Below, piece by piece: positions 9,716-21,322 of a stretch of DNA of 64,000 nt. Within the stretch, counting starts at the first letter, position 1; every line of letters begins with the position of its first letter. The notes beneath the pieces are model-generated. The model was not told the origin of the DNA, searched no databases, and saw only the letters and a program-made list of their open reading frames with translations. A program made the position numbers and the translations under genes. This DNA is from Helianthus annuus (taxonomy: Eukaryota > Streptophyta > Magnoliopsida > Asterales > Asteraceae). The stretch spans positions 107,469,591 to 107,533,590 of the forward strand of contig NC_035436.2 of the NCBI RefSeq assembly GCF_002127325.2. Reading direction: 5' to 3'.

Positions 9716-10692
9716 TTTGAAAGACCCGTTTAGGGCAATATGTAATTGTATTTGAAATTTCGGAATGTATGTTATGAGTTTTGTTTTAATATATATAAAA
9801 ATAAATCAAAACCATTCCTTTTATATTGATCTGCCTAATAAAGAATCTTAAGGGGGTGAAACCTAGCTTGGGGTCTTTTAAGATCAGTCAAGATGGTACG
9901 ACCTAGCTGAAAAGATTCTGATTCCCTGTTAACCTCTGTACGCATGTTAACATTCATGGCAGATGTGATTCGTTATAATCACGCACGTCATTCTTATACA
10001 ATAATCCTTTGAGGATTTCAAAACCCAACTAAATGATATATAGATCGTGGGTTAAATCACCAATGAAGGTGATCAATATTATAAAGACATCCATTTAGTG
10101 ATGCAATGCCTACGGGCCAGTATTATAAAGACATCCATTTAGTGATGCAATGCCTACGGGCCAGTATTATAAAGACATCCATTAGTGATGCAGTGCCTAC
10201 GGGCCAATATTATAAAAACATCCATTAGTGATGCAGTGCCTACGGGCCAGTATTATTAAAACATCCATTAGTGATGCAGTGCCTACGGGCCAGAATTATT
10301 AAAACATCCATTAGTGATGTAGTGCCTACGGGCCAATATTATCAAAACATCCATTAGAGGCGTAGTGCCTATGGGCCATAATAATTGTCTTATAAGACAA
10401 AAGGCAGTAGTAGTCTATGACTCTCTGTCAAAAAGAGATAAAAGAACTACGGTTCAACTCTCTATGCCTTTGATTCTCTGGAATCTCGGCTAATATTATA
10501 AAACATCATCGTGATTAGGCTTTATGCCGCCAATACTATTTATATAGTTAAAATAGGATATATTCAAATCCTAATATTTAATGAGTTAATAAGTTAACCG
10601 AATATGGTCTCTGTACCATGGTTGACAAATTGTCATAAAAGACAATCACATAATAATCTCCTAAATTAAAATTTTGTTATCTTCTGTAACAG
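9716..10692 (+). other. Candidate intron between the extra ORF and gag
   Basis: The donor gag|gtatgt is a near-perfect plant 5' splice site, and the acceptor follows a T-rich tract and ends ctgtaacag|a 13 nt before the gag ATG at 10706. The 977-nt interval contains the whole tandem array. Removing it would shorten the gag leader. Alternative donors further upstream could also use this acceptor and skip the extra ORF. This is prediction only. Confidence 0.4.
10077..10379 (+). repeat. Tandem array of seven 43-44 bp units
   Basis: Units begin at 10077, 10121, 10165, 10208, 10251, 10294 and 10337. The core is tattataaagacatccatt followed by agtgatgcagtgcctacggg. The first three periods are 44, 44 and 43 bp, and later units lose one T. 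The units degrade toward the right end. This is a leader minisatellite of the retrotransposon, not a CRISPR array: units are contiguous with no unique spacers. Confidence 0.95.
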
Positions 10693-10705
10693 ATTCAAGT
10701 TACAA

Positions 10706-13700
10706 ATGGCGGATCCCAATGGTGAGAACAGCCACACGAATGAAGATGACTATGACAATGCGTCAGTGCATTTGACAGGCGCGCAACTAAAGGCTCTGAT
10801 CAATAATGCTGTCCAGGCAGCTATTGATCGTCAAAACACTGAGTCTCAAGACAGATCTGTGTCAAAACCACCCTCTAAACCAAAGACACACTCCAAACCA
10901 CCCTCTGAACCCAAGAAAGATGACGACAAGCATTCGTCTACTGAGCACAGCGTTCACCGCGATAGAGAATATACTGATGCGTCCAGTGCTAAGGGTTGCA
11001 CCTACAAATACTTTGTATCATGTAAGCCCCGTGAATTTACAGGGGAGAAAGGTGCGGTTGACTGTATCACCTGGCTGGACGAGATGGACACGATTGTGGA
11101 CATCAGCGGGTGCGCTGAGAGGGACGTGGTTAAGTTTGTGTCCCAGTCATTCAAGGGCGAGGCCCTGGCGTGGTGGAGAGCTCTGGTGCAGGCTTCAGGT
11201 AAGTCTGCCTTGTACAAAATGTCATGGGGGGAGTTTATTACCCTCATAAAAGAAAACTACTGCCCTCAGCACGAGGTTGAGAAGATTGAGGCTGATTTTG
11301 TCTCACTAGTGATGACAAACCTGGATTGTCAAGCTTATCTGACAAGTTTTAACACTATGTCACGACTGGTGCCATATCTTGTGACACCAGAACCACGAAG
11401 GATTGCCCGATTCATTGGGGGCTTAGAGCCGGCGATCAAGGCCAGCGTAAAGGCTTCTAGGCCAACGACCTTCAGGTCAGTTACTGACCTCTCCTTGTCT
11501 CTTACACTTGATGCTGTCCGTCTGAGGGCACAAAGGAGCAAGGAGGCTGAAAAGCGAAAGCGTGAGGATGATACCTCACGAAAGTCTGGGAAAAAGCACC
11601 GTGGAAACGGTGAAGGAAAGAGAGGGTCGGAGGCAAAGAAAGAGGGGCAAGCTGATGGAAGACCTTACTGCAAGGTCTGCAAGAAACCTCACTCCGGGAA
11701 GTGTAGGTTTGCGTCTGGTTCTCAGTCGCAACAAAGGACTCCACCGTGTGGGCTATGCAAGTCCAAGGATCACAAGACGGTGGAGTGCAAAAAGATAAAG
11801 GACGCAACCTGCTTTAATTGCAATGAAAAGGGGCACATAAAGAGTAATTGCCCGAAGTATGCCAAGAAGGCGGAAGAAACGAAGAAATCAAATGCGAGAA
11901 TTTTTCGTTTGGATGCAAAGGAAGCGGTTAAGGACGACACAGTGCTTACAGGTACTTTTCTCGTAAATAATATATTTGCAAGAGTACTGTTCGATTCTGG
12001 CGCTGATAAGTCCTTTGTAGACCAGAAATTTTGCCAACTACTAAATATGCCTATCAAAACCCTCGACGTAAAATACGAAGTAGAGTTGGCAGACGGCACG
12101 ATAGAAACCGTCTCTACCGTTCTAGAAGGATGTGAAATATCCGTTAGGAACCATTCTTTTCCTTTATCTCTACTTCCTTTCAAACTTGCGGGTTTTGACA
12201 TCGTGCTAGGCATGGACTGGTTATCCCATAACCAGGCCCAAATCATTTGTGGCAAGAGGCAAATAGTTTTAAAGACTCCGAGTGGTGAATCTCTTACCAT
12301 TCGAGGGGATACACACTACGGATTGCCAGAAGACGTATCTATGCTGAAAGCTTCAAGGTGTTTGAACAGAGGCTGTGTAATTTACATGGCTCAGGTGATT
12401 ATAGAAGAACCAAAGCCGAAGATCGAGGATCTTCCAGTCATTTCTGAATACCCCGAGGTTTTTCCTGAAGAACTACCTGGTTTGCCACCAGATAGACAAG
12501 TGGAGTTCAGAATTGACATCATTCCTGGAGCAGCTCCGATAGCAAGAGCACCTTACAGATTAGCGCCAACGGAAATGAAAGAACTAAGGACCCAGTTGGA
12601 TGAACTGCTGGCAAAAGGTTTTATCAGACCTAGTTCATCTCCCTGGGGAGCTCCTGTCCTATTTGTAAAGAAGAAGGAGGGATCGATGCGGTTGTGCATC
12701 GACTATAGAGAACTGAATAAAGTTACCATAAAGAATAGATATCCCTTACCGAGGATCGATGATCTGTTCGATCAGCTGCAAGGAGCAAGCTACTTCTCCA
12801 AGATCGACTTAAGGTCGGGTTATCATCAACTAAGGGTCAGAGATGAAGATGTACACAAGACTACATTTAGGACTCGCTATGGTCATTACGAGTTCCTAGT
12901 GATGCCTTTTGGGCTCACAAATGCACCGGCTGCGTTCATGGATCTCATGAACCGCGTTTGCAAGCCATACTTGGACAAATTCGTCATAGTCTTCATCGAC
13001 GATATCCTTATCTATTCCAAGAATCAAGCTGACCACGAGAAGCACCTCCGTTGTATTCTCGAATTACTACAGCGTGAGAAACTCTACGCCAAATTCTCGA
13101 AGTGTGAATTCTGGCTACGAGAAGTTCAATTTTTAGGACACGTTGTGAGTGAGCGTGGTATCCAAGTGGATCCCGCTAAGGTAGAGGCAGTCATGAACTG
13201 GCAAGAGCCAAAGACGCCTACCGAGATTCGTAGCTTCCTGGGTTTAGCAGGATACTACCGGAGATTTATTGAAAATTTTTCAAGGATTGTTGCGCCCTTG
13301 ACTTCCTTGACCAAGAAGAAAGAAAAGTACATTTGGGGCCCGAAGCAGCAAGAGTCCTTTGAAATACTGAAGCAGAAGCTAAGCAACGCACCTGTGTTGA
13401 CATTACCGGAAGGTACAGATGAATTCGTAGTTTACTGCGATGCATCACATACAGGCATGGGGTGTGTGCTTATGCAGAAGGGCAAGGTGATTGCCTATGC
13501 TTCAAGGCAATTAAAGGTGCATGAAAAGAATTACACCACCCATGATTTGGAGTTGGGTGCCGTTGTATTTGCACTGAAGTTGTGGAGGCACTACCTTTAT
13601 GGTATTAAATTTGTGATTTATTCAGATCACAAAAGCCTTCAGCACTTGTTCAACCAGAAAGAGTTGAACATGAGGCAACGCCGTTGGATGGAAACCCTGA

Positions 13701-13900
13701 ATGATTATGACTGTGAAATCAGGTACCATCCCGGTAAGGCGAATGTAGTCGCCGATGCATTGAGCAGAAAAGAAAGGGTAAAACCCATTCGAATCAATGC
13801 CAAGAGCATTGAAGTTAAAAATAATTTGATTGAAAAGATATTAGCTGCGCAGCGCGAGGCTGTGTTGGAAGCTAATTACCCTAATGAAAGTTGGGAGTAA
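10706..13900 (+). CDS. Element A gag-protease-RT-RNase H polyprotein
   Basis: This 1064-aa frame encodes the capsid and the first enzymes of the retrotransposon. Gag spans about residues 80-290 (ALAWWRAL near 150). Cys/His knuckles follow near 325-385, the last being a standard CCHC ([14 protein letters not shown]). Aspartic protease has [12 protein letters not shown] near 430. RT has the [20 protein letters not shown] block near 670 and the catalytic [10 protein letters not shown] at about 763. RNase H begins with [17 protein letters not shown] near 909 and reaches [15 protein letters not shown]. The frame stops at 13898-13900 just after RNase H, while integrase continues in another frame from 13888. 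The start ATG is the first after the acceptor-like site. The protein would act in cytoplasmic virus-like particles. Confidence 0.93.
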   Translation: MADPNGENSHTNEDDYDNASVHLTGAQLKALINNAVQAAIDRQNTESQDRSVSKPPSKPKTHSKPPSEPKKDDDKHSSTEHSVHRDREYTDASSAKGCTYKYFVSCKPREFTGEKGAVDCITWLDEMDTIVDISGCAERDVVKFVSQSFKGEALAWWRALVQASGKSALYKMSWGEFITLIKENYCPQHEVEKIEADFVSLVMTNLDCQAYLTSFNTMSRLVPYLVTPEPRRIARFIGGLEPAIKASVKASRPTTFRSVTDLSLSLTLDAVRLRAQRSKEAEKRKREDDTSRKSGKKHRGNGEGKRGSEAKKEGQADGRPYCKVCKKPHSGKCRFASGSQSQQRTPPCGLCKSKDHKTVECKKIKDATCFNCNEKGHIKSNCPKYAKKAEETKKSNARIFRLDAKEAVKDDTVLTGTFLVNNIFARVLFDSGADKSFVDQKFCQLLNMPIKTLDVKYEVELADGTIETVSTVLEGCEISVRNHSFPLSLLPFKLAGFDIVLGMDWLSHNQAQIICGKRQIVLKTPSGESLTIRGDTHYGLPEDVSMLKASRCLNRGCVIYMAQVIIEEPKPKIEDLPVISEYPEVFPEELPGLPPDRQVEFRIDIIPGAAPIARAPYRLAPTEMKELRTQLDELLAKGFIRPSSSPWGAPVLFVKKKEGSMRLCIDYRELNKVTIKNRYPLPRIDDLFDQLQGASYFSKIDLRSGYHQLRVRDEDVHKTTFRTRYGHYEFLVMPFGLTNAPAAFMDLMNRVCKPYLDKFVIVFIDDILIYSKNQADHEKHLRCILELLQREKLYAKFSKCEFWLREVQFLGHVVSERGIQVDPAKVEAVMNWQEPKTPTEIRSFLGLAGYYRRFIENFSRIVAPLTSLTKKKEKYIWGPKQQESFEILKQKLSNAPVLTLPEGTDEFVVYCDASHTGMGCVLMQKGKVIAYASRQLKVHEKNYTTHDLELGAVVFALKLWRHYLYGIKFVIYSDHKSLQHLFNQKELNMRQRRWMETLNDYDCEIRYHPGKANVVADALSRKERVKPIRINAKSIEVKNNLIEKILAAQREAVLEANYPNESWE

Positions 13901-15252
13901 CTGAGGAGCAGTTGACTCTTAGCAAGGATGGAATTCTTAGGCTGAATGGACGTATATGGGTTCCGATTTATGGAGGACTACGAGATGTTGTTCTCCAGGA
14001 AGCCCATAGTTCCAAATACTCAGTCCATCCTGGTGCTGATAAAATGTACCAAGACTTAAAGGCAAATTATTGGTGGATAGGCTTGAAAAAGTCTGTAGCC
14101 GCCCATGTAGCAAAGTGCTTGACTTGTGCTCAAGTCAAAGCCGAGCACCAAAAGCCGTCTGGCTTGCTACAACAGCCTGAACTTCCCGAGTGGAAGTGGG
14201 AATGCGTAACTATGGACTTCATAACCAAGTTACCCAAGACCAGGAAAGGAAACGATACAATATGGGTCATAGTCGATAGGCTGACTAAATCAGCTCATTT
14301 TCTACCCATCAAGGAGACGTATAGCTCCGATATGTTAGCCCAACTATATGTTGATAAGATTGTAGCCTTACATGGCATACCTGTGTCTATTATCTCCGAC
14401 AGGGATACTAGATACACGTCTCACTTCTGGAAGAGTTTCCAGCAATCTTTGGGCACGCGTTTGAACTTTAGTACGGCTTACCATCCACAGACGGACGGTC
14501 AAAGTGAGCGTACTATCCAAACGCTGGAAGACATGCTTCGTGCATGTGCGATCGATCTAGGTGGTAATTGGGATAAAAACCTACCCCTGATCGAATTCTC
14601 CTACAATAATAGCTACCACACCAGCATAAAGGCTGCGCCTTTTGAGGCATTATATGGTAGGAAATGCAGATCGCCTGTTTGTTGGGCGGAAGTAGGAGAG
14701 GTCCAATTATCAGGACCAGAGATTGTTTTCCAGACAACAGACAAGATTGTCCAGATCCGGGAACGTCTCAAGGCTGCCCGCGATAGGCAGAAGAGCTACG
14801 CTGATCCAAAGCGTAAGGATTTTCACTTCGAAGTGGGTGAAAAAGTATTACTTAAAGTGTCACCCTGGAAGGGGGTGATGCGTTTCGGCAAGAAGGGCAA
14901 GCTGAGTCCGAGATACATAGGGCCTTTTGAGGTCATTGAACGAGTCGGATCAGTTGCCTATAAACTAAACTTGCCAGAAGAGCTCAATGGAATTCACAAT
15001 ATGTTCCACATCTGCAATCTCAAGAAGTGCTTCGCCGACGAATCGATGGTGATTCCACACACAGATGTGCATATAGATGAGAGCTTAAAGTTTATAGAAA
15101 AACCCTTGTCGATTGAAGATCGACAGGTGAAGAAGCTTCGCAGAAAGCACGTACCGATTGTAAAAGTCAAATGGGATGCTCGAAGAGGTCCTGAATATAC
15201 GTGGGAAGTCGAAGCTACAATGAAAGAAAAATACCCCTATTTATTTGAGTAA
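13888..15252 (+). CDS. Element A integrase with chromodomain (frameshifted from gag-pol)
   Basis: The frame opens at 13888 right after a TGA and has no ATG near its start, so it must be reached by frameshift or is simply broken off. It contains the HHCC zinc finger ([11 protein letters not shown]...CLTCAQVK), the DDE core (MDFITKLPK with [10 protein letters not shown], then IISDRDTRY, then the [15 protein letters not shown] glutamate), the GPY/F module ([12 protein letters not shown]) and a C-terminal chromodomain-like segment ([21 protein letters not shown]). Integrase inserts the cDNA into chromosomes, and chromodomains of this group are thought to steer insertion to certain chromatin. The offset relative to gag-pol equals one missing base near 13888-13900. 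The rest is intact. Confidence 0.88.
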   Translation, partial: KLGVTEEQLTLSKDGILRLNGRIWVPIYGGLRDVVLQEAHSSKYSVHPGADKMYQDLKANYWWIGLKKSVAAHVAKCLTCAQVKAEHQKPSGLLQQPELPEWKWECVTMDFITKLPKTRKGNDTIWVIVDRLTKSAHFLPIKETYSSDMLAQLYVDKIVALHGIPVSIISDRDTRYTSHFWKSFQQSLGTRLNFSTAYHPQTDGQSERTIQTLEDMLRACAIDLGGNWDKNLPLIEFSYNNSYHTSIKAAPFEALYGRKCRSPVCWAEVGEVQLSGPEIVFQTTDKIVQIRERLKAARDRQKSYADPKRKDFHFEVGEKVLLKVSPWKGVMRFGKKGKLSPRYIGPFEVIERVGSVAYKLNLPEELNGIHNMFHICNLKKCFADESMVIPHTDVHIDESLKFIEKPLSIEDRQVKKLRRKHVPIVKVKWDARRGPEYTWEVEATMKEKYPYLFE

Positions 15253-15274
15253 ATCTCGGGCCGAGATTTATTTT

Positions 15275-15287
15275 AAGGGGGTGAGGA
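15275..15287 (+). other. Polypurine tract of element A
   Basis: aagggggtgagga lies directly before the 3' LTR and would prime plus-strand DNA synthesis. Confidence 0.9.
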
Positions 15288-18200
15288 TGTAACACCTCGA
15301 AATTTTGTGTCCAATGATGTGTTAACACGTGTCATTTGTTTACACGTGGCATCTATAATAAATAAAGGACTAATTTTGACAAACCTTGAAAGTATGAAAA
15401 TTCGAGGGTTATAAATGTCAACAAGGGTAAATATACTGTATAGTATCCCTAAATAATGCTTAAACCTTCAAACGAATAAATTATAGATCGTACAAAAACA
15501 AAACGCGGAAGAAAGTGAGAGATTACAAACTACAGGGGTTAACTGTGTCAACATGTTTAATAATACCTCTGAGTGACCCTTTAACGTTCCCAAGACTTTG
15601 TAACGGTATTATACCCTCACTAAAATAATATATATAAATTTCGCGAAGTTTCGATATGAAACGAGAAAGTTACGGTCGAATTCGTAGAAGAAGGGTTAAA
15701 AGCGTCAACAGTGAAAGTTAAGGCTTTCCAATATAAATAATAAATAAACCGGGGACTTAATAATGCGGGTAATTAACACGAGGCCCCTATCGGTAAATAA
15801 CCGAGGGCCAAACCGCAAAGTTACCCCTTCAAATCCGAAAGGTCAGGCAAATCATTACGAAAGATTTCGTTATTAATGGCCCGATTCTGTAATCATTATA
15901 AAAGATTTGAAAAATTCAGAAAATATAACCTCACGCGACCCGCGTAAGGTTTCAACATAAGTTGAGGCGGGCCGCGAGCTCCCTCTATTACGCGTCTGAT
16001 CTTCTGATCCCAGACGACCCGCGTAAATGTTGCATGGAATGTCCATGCGGGTCGCGTACGACGCCCAGATGCAGAATGGTTGTAACTTCTTGACTTTTGA
16101 GCTCTTGAACGATCATTTGATCAATTATGGCAGCATGGGTGACCCCTACACGACCCATAACCCTTAGGGACACCTGCCCATGATCCATGATCAGTTATAG
16201 CATGTTGTGTAATGATCTTGAGGGTCTTGTGTGACTATAAATAGCACCTTTGTGCTCATAACCTTCATCACACTCAAAACACACTATCTGATCATTCTAA
16301 GGAGCTCTCTAGCTTTTCTTCTGCTCTATAGTCAAGAACACAACCTCTGTAAGTGATCTCACCCTTTGTGGTGTCACATTTCCATAGTTATAGCTCATAA
16401 ACGCAACCGTCGTAACTAACGGTTGTCATTACAATAACTCACAAATGATTCAGTCTTATGACGAATCAAAAGTAGTTTTGAGTTGGTATTTATGTGGGTA
16501 TTAAACCTCTAAAAGGGTTCCCCCTGATCACCACTCTAACTATGTCAATTATCGAGTCAAACGTGCGGTTAAAAAGTCAACAGAAAGCTATTTTAGCGAT
16601 TTAAGCATAATCTGTAATGTATATGTTATGGAACCTGTTTTGATAATCATAAAACATGATAATAAGTACATAAACATGTTTGCGCTCGTTTGAATCGATC
16701 ATTTGCTATATAGAACCGGTTCGGAGCCGAAAGTCGCATAAGTTTGACTTTTGCTTTGACTTCAGTTCTGACCCGTTTTAGTGAGGTATAAATATACCTT
16801 AGGACTCTCTTAGGACCAGGTCACATGTTGGTATACGCCTCTGTGGTCGGTTCATGAGTTATCCGAGTCTTTCACATATTTCCGTCATTCGCCTAAAAGT
16901 TGACCGTAACGGCCTTTTAAAATTAAAACGAGTATTTCGGACACGTGAACGGACCAAAACCTTGCTTGTTAAATTATAAGCATGTCCTTAAAGTTTCACG
17001 TCAATCCGAGGTCTAGAATGAGAGTTATGCTAAAAGGCGCACTTTTAAGAAAGTTTTGTAATTAACGGCGCAATTAGCATAACGCTCATCTAACCCAAGT
17101 TTTCGTCACCAAAACTTTTACCCACTGTGGTAAAATAATATTTTGGGAATTTTAAAGATTTTTAATAATTTTTACCTTGCTCATAACCTGCGGTTATGGC
17201 TACGGTTCGGTAAATACCGAATATGCCCTTTTTGGCCAAAACGGGAGTTCTACAAGGTCTTTTGACCCGATTCCAGTTACCACTGATTTTAAATAATAAA
17301 TAAAGTATTTTAAGCTTTATAAACTGTTCGGGAAACTCAGATTTCCTGTAGAACTCGAAAATCCCTTTTAAAGTCTTTAAAATGACCGAAAAGCCCCTAC
17401 GGGGCATAATATTAACTTAAACTCGTTACGGGCATTACGGAAGGTATCCTACTGATACCAAAATACCTTTAAGGCATATTGACTTAGGAAATAAGCGTAC
17501 GACTCTTATGGTTAACCGTTTCGCCTATTTGCGCACACGGTACGGCTCATGGAACTAGTTTTCGTGCAATAGCCGATACGGGTCAAATTATATTATTTGA
17601 ACCCCAAAATCCAGAGTATGAACTATAAACCCATATAAAACAAGTCGCTGAACTTGTTGGGTCCAAATCATACTCCATTCTCGGTTTTCGCCTTTTCGTG
17701 CGAATTAACCAAATCTATATATCGGAATCAACCGGTTTAAGCTACGGCTAATACAAGGACCGTTAGGATTCTAAGAGGTTAATTAAAACCTTCGTTCCAG
17801 ATTAGGAGCCCCAGTAAAAGCTATCGGTGACTTGATCTTAATTAAGGATTTATACTTGCAAAGGTAAATACTTTTGACTTATTTCCCCTATATGGGCTTG
17901 GGTTACGGTATATTAATACCGCTTGATTGAGCATTATATTCATCCATCGCTTAGGTGGATAACTAAATAATATGATTGGCTCATTTAAACAGTTTTGTTG
18001 CTTATAAGCCTTTGGGGGGTTTAATGACCGTTGTCCCGGATATCCTCGGCATCATTTTACGAAATGGCCACGACCATCGACATCCCGGTGTAGGCGTACA
18101 CCCGGTATAAAGTGTCGACATTAAAACTAAAAGACGTAGCCGTTGGTTTGTGTACTACGGTTTTACGCGAACGTGGTGTGTCTATAAATCTTTAACCCGG

Positions 18201-18681
18201 CACGACCCGGGCTACTGAACGCATAAAAGAACATGTAAAACGTTCACAAGATCATTATGAATTTTCCCAAGTTATAAAAGAGTTTGTGCCTTGTGCATTC
18301 AAATCAATTTTAATAAACATTTTCAAATGTGTCAGTTGAATGTATTTACCAGTGTAAACTGACGTATTTTCCCCAAAAAGATTAAGTGCAGGTACCTAAA
18401 CGTAATTGGCTGGTATTAGCTCCCTAGCGTCGGGATAAGCCTCGCAAGCTTGATTGCAGTATCTAATGGAACAATACTTTATCTGTATTTACGATCCACT
18501 GTGGATATTCAACTTCTGTAATACATTTTGATATTACAATCAGAGGTTGAAATTATATATTTAAATTATGCTTCCGCTGTGCATTATATAATTGTGTGGT
18601 TTGACTATATTGTTGCCAACATCGTCACGGTAATCCCCCACCGGGCCCACCGGTGAGACACGTGGAAATCGAGGTGTGACA
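15288..18681 (+). repeat. 3' LTR of element A
   Basis: This is a 3394-bp copy of 4762-8155. It differs at about seven positions, for example near 15648, 16664, 16862, 17084, 17497, 18149 and 18672. The TATA copy is at 16236-16243. It is followed by the right TSD gtttt. Confidence 0.95.
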
Positions 18682-18686
18682 GTTTT
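18682..18686. repeat. Right TSD of element A (gtttt)
   Basis: This is identical to 4757-4761. The sequence after it (cgagttaactgc) continues the leader of copia element F. Confidence 0.9.
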
Positions 18687-18811
18687 CGAGTTAACTGCTA
18701 TTGTTCTGTATTGACTGTTTTGAGTTGACTTTTGTTGACCATTTCAGATTGAACCTTTGGGCTTGTCACCTTAATTAAAATATAATTAATTACTATTCGG
18801 TAAAACTAAAA
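18687..18811 (+). other. Leader of element F, second part
   Basis: These 125 bases continue the F leader from 4761 to the gag start codon. They keep the repeated gttttgagttgact flavour of the part before the insertion. Confidence 0.6.
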
Positions 18812-20205
18812 ATGATGAACCCGAACGGTGTTTTGACTGCTGAGGACCTCGCCAATGCTACCTTAACTGCTATTCCGTCTCAGACTCTGGCATTGCATCA
18901 GGAACTTGATCAGATCATCAGCACGTCTACAAAAATCCCAAGGCTGATGTATGGAGACGATTACTTTGACTGGATTTGGAGTTTTGAGCAATACTGCAAG
19001 GCTAAGGAGCCTGGGGTATGGAGATGCATTCGAGATGGTCCTTGTACCATTATGTACGCTACTGAAGATGATCCTTTCACCCAAATTCCGAAGCCTGAAA
19101 ATCTGTGGACGGATGATGATCGAAAAATCGTAGACGATGATGATAAGGCAATGGCAAATCTTACTATGGCTCTAGGTCCGGACATCGCAATTGTTGTCAG
19201 AATTTGTGCGAAAGAAACACTGACATGACATGAAGGATAGCAGGGTGAACATGTTGAACCAGCAGTTCAGTTCGTTCAATCACATTTACGGGGAGACTGT
19301 GGAGAACCAAATCAGGAGATGCGTCAAGTTAGTCTCACAGATGATTAGTGCTGGCGTCTCTATTACCAACAGTGGGATTAATAGCCAACTTCTGAACTCA
19401 CTGCCGAAAAGCTGGGATTCTGATGTTTCTATGATTAAGTGTACAACCAATCTGAATGAAGTCACACCCACCGAGCTGATAGCTACAATCAAGTCATGTA
19501 AGATTGACAATCAGCAGAGAGAGCTGAACCACTTGAACTCTATGATCGTTGCAGGGATGTAAAATTCAAACACTACTGTGATGTCTCAAAGTCATCCTAA
19601 TCTTGTTTTCAGCCTTGTGACAAACAGTATATTTAATGTTGTTTTCGGTTCGATAACCCAAGCACAGCTTCAAGCCTAGAAGACAAACTACGTCTATGAC
19701 ATGCCTCTACCAAACAGCTAAATTCCTCCTGCTACTACTTAGCAACATCCTAAGTATGCAAATGTGGTCTACAGTCCAGTAGTTCCCCCATCGTCCCAAA
19801 ACGTCTCATCCACACCTTAGGCTAAAAATCTTCCTTTACTAACAAAACAAAATGAAGAAAAGTTAGCTCTCGCAACCTCCATGCTCAATAGTCTAAGCGC
19901 TTTCCTTGCTGGTGACCTTTTGACCCCGTCAGTTCTTGCTACAGAGATAAATTAGTGGTTGAAGAAGGCATTGACGAATTGGATGCTTCCTAGAATTTGG
20001 CTATGGCAGCTTTTCGACCAGAGAAGTTTCACAAGAGATACGGTCGTTGTCCAATGTCTAACATTCGAACTGGACCTGTGAAGGACAAACTAAGGTGTTA
20101 CAAATGCCATGAACTGGGATATTTTGTAAGGGATTGCAAGAAAATACCAGTGGGATATGAAGCGACTCAGGCTGCTACAGCCAGGAATTCTGAAAGAGCC
20201 ATGGT
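18812..20205 (+). pseudogene. Element F copia gag, N-terminal part with stops and frameshift
   Basis: The ATG at 18812 starts a typical copia gag (NPNGVLTAEDLANATLT...). Stops interrupt it near 19226. The capsid domain continues in another frame from 19230 (NMLNQQFSSFNHIYGETVENQI...LLNSLPKSWDSDV). The section 19560-19996 is littered with stops but still recognisable, and the AMAAFRPEKFHKRYGR block and a zinc knuckle follow. That knuckle reads CYKCHELGYFVRDC: the zinc-binding His is Tyr. The frame runs to 20205, where composite B/C inserted (left TSD atggt), and continues in frame at 43991. The gag would form the virus-like particle; this copy cannot. Confidence 0.8.
20201..20205. repeat. Left TSD of composite B/C (atggt)
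   Basis: atggt lies directly before the 5' LTR and recurs at 43986-43990. With one copy removed, the gag frame of element F reads straight through. Confidence 0.92.
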
Positions 20206-20988
20206 TGTGACATATGTGCTTGTAATCATTATAAACAATTCAGTTATCAATGAAATAAAGTTATTTGACCCCAATGTTTGTTTGTTTATGTTTGATGTTT
20301 TTCATGTTTTGGCTTTTATCCAATTTCAAACTCTTTATCGCTTTCTAGAGGATTATACGAAAACTGGTGCGTAAACGTACTCAGTTTAATGCAACAAATA
20401 CTCTGGAACATCATCATATGTTTAACATACCTTAAATAACCTTTACATAATTTAGAAATAAGTTTTGAAAGCTTTGGTATGGCAAAATGAAGATTAATTC
20501 GCCTACAGGGACTAAAATTGACAAACTACGAAAGTATGCCAATTTTAACTGTAACGAACATTCCGGAACATGATCATAAGTGAAACACACACTAAATATC
20601 CTTTTCATAGCTTAGAAATAGGCTTTGAGGGGTTCGCGCATAACTTACGTTCTGAATACATCCGGACATCCAAAAATTATGTAAGCATTAAAATATTTTA
20701 TTTTAGTGTTTGGCATGAGAAAAATCCATTCGTCGCGCAATTTGGATCGTTTTTCGCGCTTATGCGCATTCCGTCGTATTTAAGCTAACATCGCGATCGT
20801 ACGACCAAACGAACCGACATCCGGCATATTTTTGAGCATGTTTCATGTCCACAATGTTTAAGCATCATTTTAGGGCCTTAAGGTTGGCTTAACGGGCCTT
20901 AAACGTGTCGGAAATGAGCTTATTACATAACAGGGACTGAAACTGTCATTTTTCAAAGATGGTTGCTGATCAGAACCCCAGGCGGGGC

Positions 20989-21014
20989 GCGTAAGGTATG
21001 GTTAAACCTTACGC
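20989..21014 (+). promoter_or_regulatory. Perfect 9-bp inverted repeat in U3 of B/C LTR
   Basis: The arms gcgtaaggt (20989-20997) and accttacgc (21006-21014) are separated by 8 nt and lie in a GC-rich island about 190 nt upstream of the TATA box. The same region in the 3' LTR (near 41157) keeps the island but has one arm base changed. The GC-rich core resembles that of element A's LTR. Confidence 0.6.
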
Positions 21015-21202
21015 GGGGCACGAGAGCCCCCCAGATCTGCAGAATTATTGCAAACAGCTCAAAAACCCATTGCAAATGGTTTTTCTAAAAACCATGGACT
21101 GAATCTATGGGCTCTAATGGTTTTCCAAAACAATGGGCCCATGTGTACGGCCTAGGTCGAAGCACGTTTCACGATGAACGATCCTAACGGTTGTGCCATG
21201 CC

Positions 21203-21210
21203 TATATAAA
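21203..21210 (+). promoter_or_regulatory. TATA box of B/C 5' LTR
   Basis: tatataaa in atgcctatataaaccc is the likely core promoter; its copy in the 3' LTR is at 41392-41399. It is missing from the middle LTR because of a deletion. Confidence 0.75.
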
Positions 21211-21322
21211 CCCAACCCATTCCATTCATTCCTCACATTTGAATCTGATTCTACACTCTCTAAGTGGAAGTATATGCTTCCTACCTGAGAGTGAATCGGG
21301 TCAAATCTTGCGGGGACCTTCT

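Larger units (their letters stand above)
9541..10705 (+). other. Spacer between the extra ORF and gag of element A
   Basis: No ORF of note lies here. It has four imperfect agtccctgcgtggac repeats near its start, a strong donor-like site (ggag|gtatgt, 9716), the 43/44-bp tandem array at 10077-10379 and a pyrimidine-rich acceptor-like site (ctgtaacag, ending at 10692) just before the gag ATG. Confidence 0.7.
4762..18681 (+). mobile_element. Element A: young Tekay-like Ty3/gypsy chromovirus with an extra ORF
   Basis: This 13,920-bp element is complete in structure: two 3394-bp LTRs, PBS, an additional ORF, gag-pol, PPT and a gtttt TSD. The order RT - RNase H - integrase identifies Ty3/gypsy, and a C-terminal chromodomain-like segment after the GPY/F motif puts it with chromoviruses, most like the Tekay (Del) lineage, which has long LTRs. 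Only about seven single-base differences between its LTRs were seen by eye, so it inserted recently. It sits in the leader of the older copia element F. A frameshift between RNase H and integrase means this copy may need help from another element. Confidence 0.93.

Noticed and set aside
10077..10379. CRISPR-like array of regular repeats
   Set aside because: Units are contiguous without unique spacers and lie in the leader of a plant retrotransposon; it is a minisatellite.
11502..12300. Long minus-strand frames over gag of element A
   Set aside because: They are antisense shadows of the gag-pol reading frame with no motifs.
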